A stretch of 64,000 bases of DNA from Nocardia jejuensis NBRC 103114 (GTDB taxonomy: Bacteria; Actinomycetota; Actinomycetes; Mycobacteriales; Mycobacteriaceae), in assembly GCF_001613145.1 (NCBI RefSeq), contig NZ_BDBU01000027.1, positions 186,001 through 250,000 of the forward strand, read 5' to 3'. Both the position numbers and the translations under genes were made by a program. Position 1 is the stretch's first letter. Each line of letters opens with the position of its first letter. The notes beneath the pieces are model-generated. The model was not told the DNA's origin, ran no database searches, and worked only from the letters and a program-made list of their open reading frames with translations. Of this stretch, positions 32,888 through 41,390 are shown piece after piece.

Positions 32888-35800
32888 ATGGCAAGCTCGT
32901 CTGACCGCGCAGGGGCGGGTAGTGCTGGTCACGAGCATGATATGTCTGGGAGCAAAGCCGTGAAATTCAATACGAAGTCCGTTGTGGGGCCGATGCAGCG
33001 CCTGATGGCGACCGCCCAGAACGGACTCGAGGTGATGAGGTTCGGGGGCCTGGTCACCGAGATCGTCTCTTCGCCGTACGAGGTCGTCGAACGTAAACGG
33101 ATGTACCGGCTGCGCCATTACTTCCCGGACGACACCACCCCCGACCGTCCGGTCGTGGTGCTGGTGCCGCCGATCATGGTGACCGCGGAGATCTGGGACG
33201 TGAATGCCGCGGACGGGGCGGTCGGAATTCTCAATCAGGGTGGAATCGACTGCTGGGTGGTCGATTTCGGCTCGCCGGCCACCGAGGAGGGTGGCTGGGA
33301 TCGTGACCTGGCCGACCACGTGTTCGCGGTCAGCAGCGCCATCGACACGGTCAACGAGCTCACCGGGCGCTCGGTGCACCTCATGGGCTACTCCCAGGGC
33401 GGCATGTTCGCCTATCAGACCGCCGCCTACCGCTACGGCAAGGGCGTGGAGAGCATCGCGACCTTCGGTAGCCCGGTGGATGCCGTGGCCGGCATGCCGT
33501 TCGGGCTCCCGCACGGTCTGGTCTCCGATGCCGCGGACTTCCTGACCGATCACGTGCTGAATCGGCTGCCGATCACCGATTCCATGGTGCGACTGGGCTT
33601 TCAGGCCCTGGACCCGGTCAAGACCGCCAAGGCGCGGCTGGACTTCCTGCGTCAATTGCACGATCGCGAGGCACTGCTGCCCAAGGAGCGTCAGCGTCGC
33701 TTCCTCGAGGCCGACGGCTGGCTCGGCTACCCCGGCCCGGCGCTGACCGAGCTGCTGCAGCAGTTCGTCAAGCACAATCGAATGATGCTGGGCGGCTTCG
33801 TCATCCGTGACCAGCCGATCTCGCTCGCCGATCTCAAGTGCCCGATCCTGGCGTTCGTGGGCGAGGTCGACGACATCGGCCAGCCCGCCGCGGTGCGGGG
33901 CATCGTGCGTGCGGCGCCGAACGCCGAGGTGTACGAAGCCAGTTTGGTGGCAGGACATTTCGGGCTCGTGTCCGGGTCCACGGCCACCAGGCAGACCTGG
34001 CCGCTGGTGCGCGACTGGGTGAACTGGCTCAGCGGCCGCAACGAACTGCCCGCGCAGATCGAGAGGATGAGTCACGAGGTGACGCGCAAGCGGCCCAACA
34101 CCGGGCTCACCCGCGTGGTGCACGCCGTCGGCAGCTTCGCCGAGGCGGGCACCAGCATCGGCAAGGTCGTGGAGAGCATCGCCGGGCAGACCCTGCGCGG
34201 CACCGTCGAACTGACCGGTGAGGCCGCGCGCGCCCTGCCGCGCCTGACCCGCCTGGGCATGATCCAGCCGCACACCCGAATCTCGCTGGGCCGCTTGCTC
34301 GCCGAGCAGGCGCGCCGAGGACCGCTGCGCGAGGCGTTCCTGTTCGACGACCGGGTGCACACGCACCAGGCGGTCAACGAGCGCATCGACAATGTGGTGC
34401 GCGGGCTGATCTCCGTCGGCGTGCGGCCCGCCTCCCGGGTCGGCGTGGTCATGGAGACCCGGCCCAGCGCCATGGTGGCCATCGCCGCGCTCTCGCGCCT
34501 CGGCGCGGTCGCGGTGCTGCTCGCGCCCGGCAGCGAACTGTCCCGCGTCGCGGAGCTGACCGGGGCCAAGATCCTGCTCACCGATCCGGAGAACCTGAGC
34601 GCCGCGGCCGAGACCGGTGCGCGCGTGCTGGTGCTCGGCGGCGGCGATGCCCGGCAGCTGGACATACCGGCCGGTGCGGACGTCACCGATCTCGAGAAGA
34701 TCGATCCGGCGCAGGTGGCGATGCCCGCCTGGTACAAGCCCGATCCGGGGCTGGCGCGCGAACTGGCGTTCATCCTCGTCACCGGGACCGGCGACCGCTT
34801 CGACGTCAAGCACGTGACCAACCACCGCTGGGCGCTGTCCGCATTCGGCACCGCGTCCGCGGCCGATCTCGGTCATCGCGACACCATCTATTGCCTTGCG
34901 CCGCTGTACCACTCGTCAGGTCTGCTGGTCAGTCTCGGCGGGGCGGTGGCGGGTGGCAGCCGGATCGCGCTGGCTCGCTCGCTGGATCCGGAGCGGTTCG
35001 CCGAGGAGGTGCATCGCTACGGCGTCACCGTGGTCACCTACACCTGGACCATGTTGCGCGACATCCTCGATGCCGACACCTTCCCGAACGGCCATCCGCA
35101 TCCCATCCGGCTGTTCATCGGCTCCGGAATGCCCGCGGGACTGTGGCGGCGCACCCAGGAGCGCTTCGCACCGGCTCGGGTGCTGGAGTTCTACGCCTCC
35201 ATCGAGGGAGATGTGGTGCTGGCCAACGTGTCCGGCGCGAAGGTCGGTAGCAAGGGCCGTCCGGTGCCGGGCACCGCCAAGGTCGAGCTCATCGCCTACG
35301 ATCCGGCCACCGATGAAATCCTCACCGAGAGTACGGGTTACGCGCGTCGCTGCGCCGACAACGAGGTGGGGCTGCTGATCGGCACCGCCTCGGACGCGGT
35401 GGATCTGTCCGCGGGCGGGCTGCGCGGCGTGTTCGCTCCCGGTGACGCCTGGATGCCGACGGAGAACCTCTTCCGTCGCGACAGCGACGGCGACTACTGG
35501 TTGATGGACCGGCGCGACACCGTCATCCACACCACGCGCGGGCCCGTGTTCACCCAGCCCATCGTGGACGTCCTGAACGACATCACCGCGGTGGATCTCG
35601 AAGTGGCGTACGGCCTTCCGGTCGGCGACCGCGTGCTCGCGGTCGCCGCCGTCAGCATTCGTGACGGTCAGCGCCTGGGGCCCAAGGACGTCACCGAGGC
35701 GCTGCGGGATCTGGCTCCGGTCCAGCGCCCGGATCTGGTCTACGTCGTGGACGAGATCCCGCGCAGCTCCACCTTCCGGCCCTCGACACGCGCCGTGCAG

Positions 35801-35905
35801 GCCGTGGGCCGCCCGGAGGCCGGCGAGCGGACCTGGTGGTACAACCGTGAATCGGAGAGTTACGAGATCCTGACCGAGGAGATCGCGGTGCGACTCTTCC
35901 TGTGA
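32888..35905 (+). CDS. PhaC-like alpha/beta hydrolase fused to an acyl-CoA-synthetase-like domain
   Basis: The 1005-residue protein combines two parts. Residues about 60-375 are a PhaC/lipase-like hydrolase with nucleophile motif GYSQGG at about 165-170 and late Asp (AFVGEVDD) and His (AGHFGLV). Residues about 460-1000 follow the AMP-binding (FadD/FATP) fold, with APLYHSSGLL, EFYASIEGDVVLANVSG and a C-terminal subdomain. The usual P-loop TSGTTGxPK is replaced by LVTGTGDRF, and the A10 Lys region reads IPRSSTFRPSTRAV, so adenylation may be lost or altered. This fusion occurs in Mycobacteriales, where its role is poorly defined. ATG 32942 is an alternative start. Confidence 0.85.
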   Translation: MASSSDRAGAGSAGHEHDMSGSKAVKFNTKSVVGPMQRLMATAQNGLEVMRFGGLVTEIVSSPYEVVERKRMYRLRHYFPDDTTPDRPVVVLVPPIMVTAEIWDVNAADGAVGILNQGGIDCWVVDFGSPATEEGGWDRDLADHVFAVSSAIDTVNELTGRSVHLMGYSQGGMFAYQTAAYRYGKGVESIATFGSPVDAVAGMPFGLPHGLVSDAADFLTDHVLNRLPITDSMVRLGFQALDPVKTAKARLDFLRQLHDREALLPKERQRRFLEADGWLGYPGPALTELLQQFVKHNRMMLGGFVIRDQPISLADLKCPILAFVGEVDDIGQPAAVRGIVRAAPNAEVYEASLVAGHFGLVSGSTATRQTWPLVRDWVNWLSGRNELPAQIERMSHEVTRKRPNTGLTRVVHAVGSFAEAGTSIGKVVESIAGQTLRGTVELTGEAARALPRLTRLGMIQPHTRISLGRLLAEQARRGPLREAFLFDDRVHTHQAVNERIDNVVRGLISVGVRPASRVGVVMETRPSAMVAIAALSRLGAVAVLLAPGSELSRVAELTGAKILLTDPENLSAAAETGARVLVLGGGDARQLDIPAGADVTDLEKIDPAQVAMPAWYKPDPGLARELAFILVTGTGDRFDVKHVTNHRWALSAFGTASAADLGHRDTIYCLAPLYHSSGLLVSLGGAVAGGSRIALARSLDPERFAEEVHRYGVTVVTYTWTMLRDILDADTFPNGHPHPIRLFIGSGMPAGLWRRTQERFAPARVLEFYASIEGDVVLANVSGAKVGSKGRPVPGTAKVELIAYDPATDEILTESTGYARRCADNEVGLLIGTASDAVDLSAGGLRGVFAPGDAWMPTENLFRRDSDGDYWLMDRRDTVIHTTRGPVFTQPIVDVLNDITAVDLEVAYGLPVGDRVLAVAAVSIRDGQRLGPKDVTEALRDLAPVQRPDLVYVVDEIPRSSTFRPSTRAVQAVGRPEAGERTWWYNRESESYEILTEEIAVRLFL

Positions 35906-35968
35906 GCGGACGTTTCTCGGGGATTCGCGCCCAGCGCGGGACGATCTTCCGCTGATCCGCGTTCACGA

Positions 35969-36005
35969 GGCGAGGCCCCCGGTGCACCGCGCCGGGGGCC
36001 TCGCC
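35969..36005. terminator. Bidirectional terminator between the fusion gene and the SDR gene
   Basis: Perfect 14-bp arms GGCGAGGCCCCCGG (35969-35982) and CCGGGGGCCTCGCC (35992-36005) flank a 9-base loop in the gap between two convergent genes. Confidence 0.88.
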
Positions 36006-36009
36006 GGTC

Positions 36010-36762
36010 TCAGAGCGACATCTTGCCGTTGTCGACGGTGTAGATCGCGCCGTGCACGGCCGAGGCGTCGTCCGAGCACAGGAACGTGACGACGTTGGCG
36101 ACCTGGGCGGGGTCCATCAGCCCGCGGGCGCTCGCGGTCTTCATGATCAAGGTGTAGTCGGGATCCTCGGGGAAGGTGAAGTTCTCGACCATCCGGGTGG
36201 TCATTCCGCCCGGGCAGACGGCGTTCACGCGGATCCCGCGGGCGTCGAATTCCAGCGCCATGGCCCGGGTCAGGCCGATGAGGCCGTGCTTGGCGGCGCA
36301 GTATCCGGCCGAGTACGCCTGCCCTTCCACCCCGGCGGTCGAGGCGACATTGACGATGCAGCCCCGCCGTTGCAGCAGGTGGGGGAGCGCCGCGCGGGAG
36401 AGGAAGAACGGCGCGCTCAGGTTCACGGCCAGATCGTGCTGCCACTCGTCGTCGGTGACCCCCGCGGTGTGGCGCATGGTGTGTGCGCCCGCGGCATTGA
36501 CGAGAATGTCGAGGCCGCCGAATTGCTCGGTGCAGGCGCGCACCGCCTCGGCGCAGGTGTCGGGGTTCGCGAGATCCGCTGCCAGCCAAGCGGTTTCGGG
36601 ACCGGTCAGGACCGCTTCGAGTCGTTCCTTGTCGCGTCCGACGCCGAACACTCGCGCTCCGCCCGCGGCGAGGGATCGCGCCACGGCCTCTCCCAGTCCG
36701 GAGGACGCTCCGGTCACCAGGGCGACCTTTCCGCCGAACCGCCCGGCCTCGTTGTCCGCCAT
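36010..36762 (-). CDS. Short-chain dehydrogenase/reductase
   Basis: The 250-residue classical SDR has the NAD(P) loop TGASSGLG, NAAG, catalytic Ser in VASTAG and YxxxK in YCAAK, with the C-terminal DNGKMSL. It oxidises or reduces an unknown alcohol or ketone. I chose ATG 36762, with GGAG six bases upstream; an earlier TTG codon overlaps that site. It is followed upstream on the same strand by a TetR gene, which may regulate other targets. Confidence 0.9.
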   Translation of the reverse strand: MADNEAGRFGGKVALVTGASSGLGEAVARSLAAGGARVFGVGRDKERLEAVLTGPETAWLAADLANPDTCAEAVRACTEQFGGLDILVNAAGAHTMRHTAGVTDDEWQHDLAVNLSAPFFLSRAALPHLLQRRGCIVNVASTAGVEGQAYSAGYCAAKHGLIGLTRAMALEFDARGIRVNAVCPGGMTTRMVENFTFPEDPDYTLIMKTASARGLMDPAQVANVVTFLCSDDASAVHGAIYTVDNGKMSL

Positions 36763-36880
36763 ACCCGTCTCCAATCCATTACCGGACGGCTACCGAACCG
36801 CCGCCACTAGAACGTGTTCTAACGTAGCGCGGTCCGGCGTTCCGGTGCGGTGATCGACGCCGACTTCTCGGAAGGTGCGG

Positions 36881-37501
36881 CTAGCGGGTCGATCCGATCG
36901 AGAAGACGGAGTCGATGAGCCTGGTGAATCGGCGGGTGAGATCCTCGGCCGATTCCTCGGGGTGCTCGCGCGCCCACGCCATGATGGCGTCGACCGTCGC
37001 GGTCCAGATCCGCGAGAGCGCGTCGATATCGTGCTCGTCGGTATCGCCGAGGGCATGCAGGAAGCGGCCGACGCCGGCGGTCGCGTGGGTGGCGATGCGG
37101 TCGCGGTAGGCGCTGGTGAGTTCGCCGGAGGGGCCGGTGTCGGGGGCGCTCGGGTCGTGGATGACGCGCCAGGCGCAGCGGTCCGGGCCCAGGGTCTCGA
37201 AGATGCCGTGCAGGGCCTTGCCCGGCATGGTGAACGGCTCCGCGTCGCTGCCCATCTCCTGATCCATGCGGGTCAGCAGCGGTTCTCCGATGTCGGCCAG
37301 GCAGTCTGCGTGCAGCTGTTCCTTGGAGGTGAAGTGCTGGTAGACAAGCGCTTTCGAGATGCCCGCGCGGGCGGCGATGGAGGCCATGGAGGTCGCGCCG
37401 AAGCCGCGGTCGGCGAACTCGCGCAGTGCCGCGGCCAGGATCTCCTGGCGACGATCGTCCGATGGCATGCCCTTGGTTCCCAGACCCACGGCCGTTGACA
37501 T
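36881..37501 (-). CDS. TetR-family regulator
   Basis: The 206-residue protein has the HTH in SMASIAARAGISKALVYQHF and a C-terminal TetR ligand domain. It is divergent from the hydroxylase gene at 37580, and the palindrome between the two genes is its likely site. It may also affect the SDR gene downstream of it on the same strand. Confidence 0.9.
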   Translation of the reverse strand: MSTAVGLGTKGMPSDDRRQEILAAALREFADRGFGATSMASIAARAGISKALVYQHFTSKEQLHADCLADIGEPLLTRMDQEMGSDAEPFTMPGKALHGIFETLGPDRCAWRVIHDPSAPDTGPSGELTSAYRDRIATHATAGVGRFLHALGDTDEHDIDALSRIWTATVDAIMAWAREHPEESAEDLTRRFTRLIDSVFSIGSTR

Positions 37502-37519
37502 GACCCAGAACTTACCCTA

Positions 37520-37543
37520 CGGTCACTTCAACTGATGTGACCG
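37520..37543. promoter_or_regulatory. 24-bp palindromic operator in the TetR/hydroxylase divergon
   Basis: CGGTCAC (37520-37526) and GTGACCG (37537-37543) flank a 10-base centre; 20 of 24 positions are symmetric. It lies 19 bases before the tetR start and 37 before the hydroxylase start, so the TetR probably represses both. Confidence 0.78.
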
Positions 37544-37579
37544 GGTGGTCATATCAAGGATTCGAGAGGTACGCGGGTC

Positions 37580-38440
37580 ATGTCCCTGTGGGAGCAGATC
37601 AACCAGCCGGTGACCTACGCGATCCCGTTCTTCGTGCTGGCGATGGTGCTCGAGCTCATCGCCCTGCGCGGGCACGAGGACGATCGTGCCGGGTACGAGA
37701 AATCCGATGCCCGCGCCAGTCTCATCATGGGCGCGGTATCGGTGTTCATCAGCGGTGCGGCCAAGCTCGTGGCATTGATCGTCTACGCGGCGCTCTACGT
37801 GCACGCCCCCTGGCAGCTGGATCCGCGCAATCCGTGGTCCTGGGTCGCGGTCATGGTCGGCGTCGATCTGCTCTGGTACCTCTATCACCGCACCTCGCAC
37901 CGAGTCCGGCTGGTCTGGGCGGCACATCAGGTCCACCACAACAGTCGGTACTTCAACTACGCGACGGCGCTTCGGCAGAAGTGGAACCCCTGGTTCGAAC
38001 TGCTGGCCTGGCTGCCCCTCCCGCTGCTCGGCGTCCCCCCGTGGATGATCTTCACCGCCTGGTCCTTCAATCTGGTCTACCAGTTCTGGGTGCACACCGA
38101 GACCATCGGGCAATGCCCGCGCTGGTTCGAATTCGTCTTCAACACCCCCTCTCATCACCGGGTCCACCACGCCAGCAATCCGGAATATCTGGACCGCAAC
38201 TACGGCGGCATCCTCATCCTCTGGGACCGCCTCTTCGGCACCTTCAGAGCCGAAACCTTCCGTCCCACTTACGGACTCACCAAGAACATCGAATCCACCA
38301 ACCTGCTGACCCTGCAATACCACCAGTTCGCCGCCATCTGGCGCGACGTCCGCTCCACCTCGCGTCTGCGCGACCGCCTCGGATACACCTTCGGCCCACC
38401 CGGCTGGGCCCCCGCGCCCGGAGCGACCGACCCGGATTAG
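37580..38440 (+). CDS. Sterol desaturase/fatty-acid hydroxylase family membrane protein
   Basis: The 286-residue protein has about four membrane helices and the three di-iron histidine clusters HRTSH, HQVHH and HRVHH in the normal order. Family members hydroxylate or desaturate lipids using O2 at the membrane. The substrate could be a fatty acid, carotenoid or steroid. It is probably controlled by the divergent TetR. Confidence 0.9.
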   Translation: MSLWEQINQPVTYAIPFFVLAMVLELIALRGHEDDRAGYEKSDARASLIMGAVSVFISGAAKLVALIVYAALYVHAPWQLDPRNPWSWVAVMVGVDLLWYLYHRTSHRVRLVWAAHQVHHNSRYFNYATALRQKWNPWFELLAWLPLPLLGVPPWMIFTAWSFNLVYQFWVHTETIGQCPRWFEFVFNTPSHHRVHHASNPEYLDRNYGGILILWDRLFGTFRAETFRPTYGLTKNIESTNLLTLQYHQFAAIWRDVRSTSRLRDRLGYTFGPPGWAPAPGATDPD

Positions 38441-38513
38441 ATCCGATCCGGATGCCGCGACGGTGCGCGGTTCCGACGGGGGTGCGCGAGTGTGTGGCCG
38501 GGTCGTCGGGCGG

Positions 38514-39086
38514 TCAGCTCGGTGGGCGGAGGCCTGAGATCAGGAGGTCGACCATGCGGCGCGCGTCGTAGCGGGGATCGCTGTCGGCGCCGATGCAGAG
38601 GTTGCCGACGCCCCGCATGAGCTCGTAAGCGTCCGTGTCCGTGCGTATTTCGTGCTCGGCGGCGGCCGCGTCCAGGAGTTGGGCGCACACGGGCACCAGG
38701 CGGTCGAGGAAGTAGGCGTGCAATGTCCGGAAGTCGGCGTTGTCGGGCCGCAGCACGGCGGCCAGGCCGTGCTTGGTGACCAGGAAATCCACGAAGATGT
38801 TGATCCAGCGGCCCAACGCGGAGAACGGGGACGGGCTGCCCGCCAGCAGGGCCGGGCCGGCGTCGGCGCAGGCGTCGACCTGATGCCGATAGACGGCGAT
38901 GATCAGATCCGCGCGGGTGGGGAAGTGGCGGTAGATCGTGCCGGTTCCCACGCCCGCCCGAGTGGCGATATCGCGCACGGGCGCTTCGACTCCCGAGGTG
39001 AGGAAGACCGTCGCGGCCGCGTCGAGCAGGGTGTGCATGTTCCGCCGGGCATCTGCTCGTTTGTGCTGCGGAGTGTCCTCGTTCAT
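38514..39086 (-). CDS. TetR-family regulator
   Basis: The 190-residue protein has the HTH APVRDIATRAGVGTGTIYRHF and a C-terminal region matching the SbtR/TetR_C_11-like group (GRWINIFVDFLVTKHGLA). GGAAAGGGG precedes ATG 39086. It is divergent from the alpha/beta hydrolase gene, with two palindromes in between. Confidence 0.92.
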   Translation of the reverse strand: MNEDTPQHKRADARRNMHTLLDAAATVFLTSGVEAPVRDIATRAGVGTGTIYRHFPTRADLIIAVYRHQVDACADAGPALLAGSPSPFSALGRWINIFVDFLVTKHGLAAVLRPDNADFRTLHAYFLDRLVPVCAQLLDAAAAEHEIRTDTDAYELMRGVGNLCIGADSDPRYDARRMVDLLISGLRPPS

Positions 39087-39163
39087 CGCGCCCCTTTCCG
39101 TGGCCGGGCTGTCAAACCTAGCAATCGCCGTATGCGGGCGTGCTGCCCGGAGCCTTGCTAAAC

Positions 39164-39203
39164 GGAACTTTGTTCCATATTGTAAACGGAACAAGGTTCC
39201 GTT
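39164..39203. promoter_or_regulatory. Tandem GGAAC-N3-GTTCC operators
   Basis: GGAACTTTGTTCC (39164-39176) and AACGGAACAAGGTTCCGTT (39185-39203) are two perfect palindromes with centres 24 bp apart in the tetR/hydrolase gap. They should be bound by the TetR at 38514-39086, repressing both genes. Confidence 0.85.
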
Positions 39204-39283
39204 CAGTGTCGGGCGGGTCCCTTGTCGCAGCCCGCATCGTGACCGATTCGGGCGAAATCACTCGCTGAAAAAGGACGATCGCT

Positions 39284-40207
39284 ATGCATGACGAAGCTAT
39301 GAGGACGGCTGTTCCGATTGTCTCGGTGAAGCCGGTGGTGCTGGCTGCTCCGGAACGGGGTACGGACCTGCTGGTACGGGTGTCGGCGCCGGTGTCCGGG
39401 CACGATCTGCCGGTCATCGTGTTCTCGCACGGGTACGGATGGTCGCTGGACGGCTACGGCCCACTCGCGGATTACTGGGCCGCGCACGGCTTCGTGGTCA
39501 TCCAGCCGACGCATCTGGACTCGCGCACGCTGGGCATTCCGGCGGAAGATCCACGTACGCCGCTGATCTGGCGGATCCGTGTGGCGGATCTGACTCACGT
39601 GCTCGATCGACTCGATCGTCTCCTCGACGCTGTTCCCGGTCTCGCCGAACGCGTCGATCCGAGTCGGATCGCGGTGGCCGGACATTCCTGGGGAGCGCAG
39701 TCGGCGAGCATGCTGCTGGGCGCGCGAGTTCTCGATTCCGCCGGTGAACCCGGCGAGGATCTGTCCGATCCACGGGTCGGTGCCGGAGTGCTGCTGGCGT
39801 TGACCGGCCATGGCGGAACCGACCTGTCCCCGTTCGCGGCCGAACACTTTCCCTTCATGAGCCCGAGCTTCGCTGATATGCGCACTCCCGCCCTGGTGGT
39901 CGCGGGTGATCATGATCAGTCTCACCTGTCGCTGCGCGGTCCGGACTGGTTCACCGACGCCTACTTCGCGAGCCCCGGTGACAAGAGCCTGCTGACCCTG
40001 TTCGGCGCGGAACATTCACTGGGCGGGATCGTCGGGCATCAGGTCGCCGAGACGACTGACGAGAGTCCCGAACGGGTTTCGATCATTCAGCGGCTCAGTT
40101 CGGGGTACCTGCACAGGACGCTCGGCAAGGACGAGTCGGGTTGGCGGGAGGCGGGAAAAGCCCTGGCGCACAGCATGAATCCGCTCGGAAGCCTCGTGTC
40201 CAAGTGA
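39284..40207 (+). CDS. Alpha/beta hydrolase
   Basis: The 307-residue serine hydrolase has the oxyanion strand VIVFSHGYGWS, nucleophile elbow VAGHSWGAQS, Asp in VAGDHDQSH and His in AEHSLGG. It has no signal peptide. It resembles chlorophyllase/PAF-acetylhydrolase-like esterases. The paired palindromes suggest induction by its substrate through the divergent TetR, so a xenobiotic ester is possible. AAGGA precedes ATG 39284. Confidence 0.88.
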   Translation: MHDEAMRTAVPIVSVKPVVLAAPERGTDLLVRVSAPVSGHDLPVIVFSHGYGWSLDGYGPLADYWAAHGFVVIQPTHLDSRTLGIPAEDPRTPLIWRIRVADLTHVLDRLDRLLDAVPGLAERVDPSRIAVAGHSWGAQSASMLLGARVLDSAGEPGEDLSDPRVGAGVLLALTGHGGTDLSPFAAEHFPFMSPSFADMRTPALVVAGDHDQSHLSLRGPDWFTDAYFASPGDKSLLTLFGAEHSLGGIVGHQVAETTDESPERVSIIQRLSSGYLHRTLGKDESGWREAGKALAHSMNPLGSLVSK

Positions 40208-40250
40208 CACGGGGCCGCCGAGCGCATCGAACGATGCAACCTGCTCCGGC

Positions 40251-41390
40251 CTAGACCGTGAAGGAAGTGACGCCCTCGAGCACGCGAGCGATCTGCGCCT
40301 CGGTGAGTCCCGGCCACAGTGGCAGCCGGACAATGGTTTTGGAGAACTCGGCGCTGCGGACGCACGGTGTGGGTGTGCGGCCGAGCTTCAGGCCCGCGGG
40401 GGAGGAATCCAGCGGGATGTAGTGGAAGGGCGCGACGATTCCCAGCTGGGACAGGTGGCTGATCAGGTCGTCGCGACGCTGCTCGCTCGGCACCCGCAGG
40501 TAGTACAGGTGCGCGGTGTGCTCACGGTCGCCGGGCACCGTCATGAGGCGAACCTCGTTGCGGGCGGCCCAGTCCGGGAGCGCGGCGGCGTACGAGTCCC
40601 AGACCCGGTGGCGGTTGGCCTGGATGGTGCCGAACTCCGAGAGCTGCGCGTCCAGCACGGCGGCGTTCAGTTCGCTGGGCAGGTAGCTCGAGCCGATGTC
40701 CTGCCACGAGTACTTGTCGACGGACCCGCGCAGGAAGCGGGCGCGATCGGTGCCCTTCTCCCGGATGATTTCCGCTCGGGCCATGAGGATTTCGTCGGTG
40801 AGCAGGATGGCCCCGCCCTCACCGCAGTGCACGTTCTTGGTGTCGTGGAAGCTCAGCGCCCCGACGGTGCCGATGGTGCCCAGCGGGCGGCCGCGCCAGC
40901 GACCGCCGAGGCCGTGCGCGTTGTCCTCGATGAGGGCGAGGCCGTGCGTGTCGGCGAGCTCGCGCAGTCGCTGCATATCCGCGCCGACCCCGCCGTAGTG
41001 AATGATCACCACGGCCTTGGTGCGCTCGGTGATGGCCGCGGCCACCGACTCGGGATCGATATTCCCGGATTCGAGGTCGATATCGGCGAAAACCACTGTC
41101 GCGCCGCGCAATGCCATGGCGGTCGCGGTGGAGGTGAACGCGAAGCTCGGGACGATCACCTCGTCGTCCGGACCGAGTTCCAGCAGCAGCCCGGCCATCT
41201 CGAGCGCGGAGGTGCACGAGGTGGTGAGCAGCGCGTGCGGGGCGTCGGTGATCTCGCGCAGCTTGGCGGTCGCGGACGCGGTGAACGGTCCGTCACCGTG
41301 GCTGTGATCGGACGACAGCACCGCCTCCACGTTCGGCAGTTCCCGCGCCGCCCGGAAGGGGCGGCTGAAGATGATGCGGTCAGTGCTCAC
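40251..41390 (-). CDS. DegT/DnrJ/EryC1/StrS sugar aminotransferase (WecE/RffA-like)
   Basis: The 379-residue PLP enzyme has IIFSRPFRAARELPNV, GDGPFTASATAKL, TSCTSALEMAGLLL, EVIVPSFAFTSTA and the PLP Lys in SFHDTKNVHCGEGG. The pattern matches WecE, which makes dTDP-4-amino-4,6-dideoxygalactose. Its start overlaps the end of the GT2 gene by 11 bases, forming a two-gene operon. Together they would build and attach an amino-deoxy sugar on a cell-surface glycan. Confidence 0.92.
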   Translation of the reverse strand: MSTDRIIFSRPFRAARELPNVEAVLSSDHSHGDGPFTASATAKLREITDAPHALLTTSCTSALEMAGLLLELGPDDEVIVPSFAFTSTATAMALRGATVVFADIDLESGNIDPESVAAAITERTKAVVIIHYGGVGADMQRLRELADTHGLALIEDNAHGLGGRWRGRPLGTIGTVGALSFHDTKNVHCGEGGAILLTDEILMARAEIIREKGTDRARFLRGSVDKYSWQDIGSSYLPSELNAAVLDAQLSEFGTIQANRHRVWDSYAAALPDWAARNEVRLMTVPGDREHTAHLYYLRVPSEQRRDDLISHLSQLGIVAPFHYIPLDSSPAGLKLGRTPTPCVRSAEFSKTIVRLPLWPGLTEAQIARVLEGVTSFTV

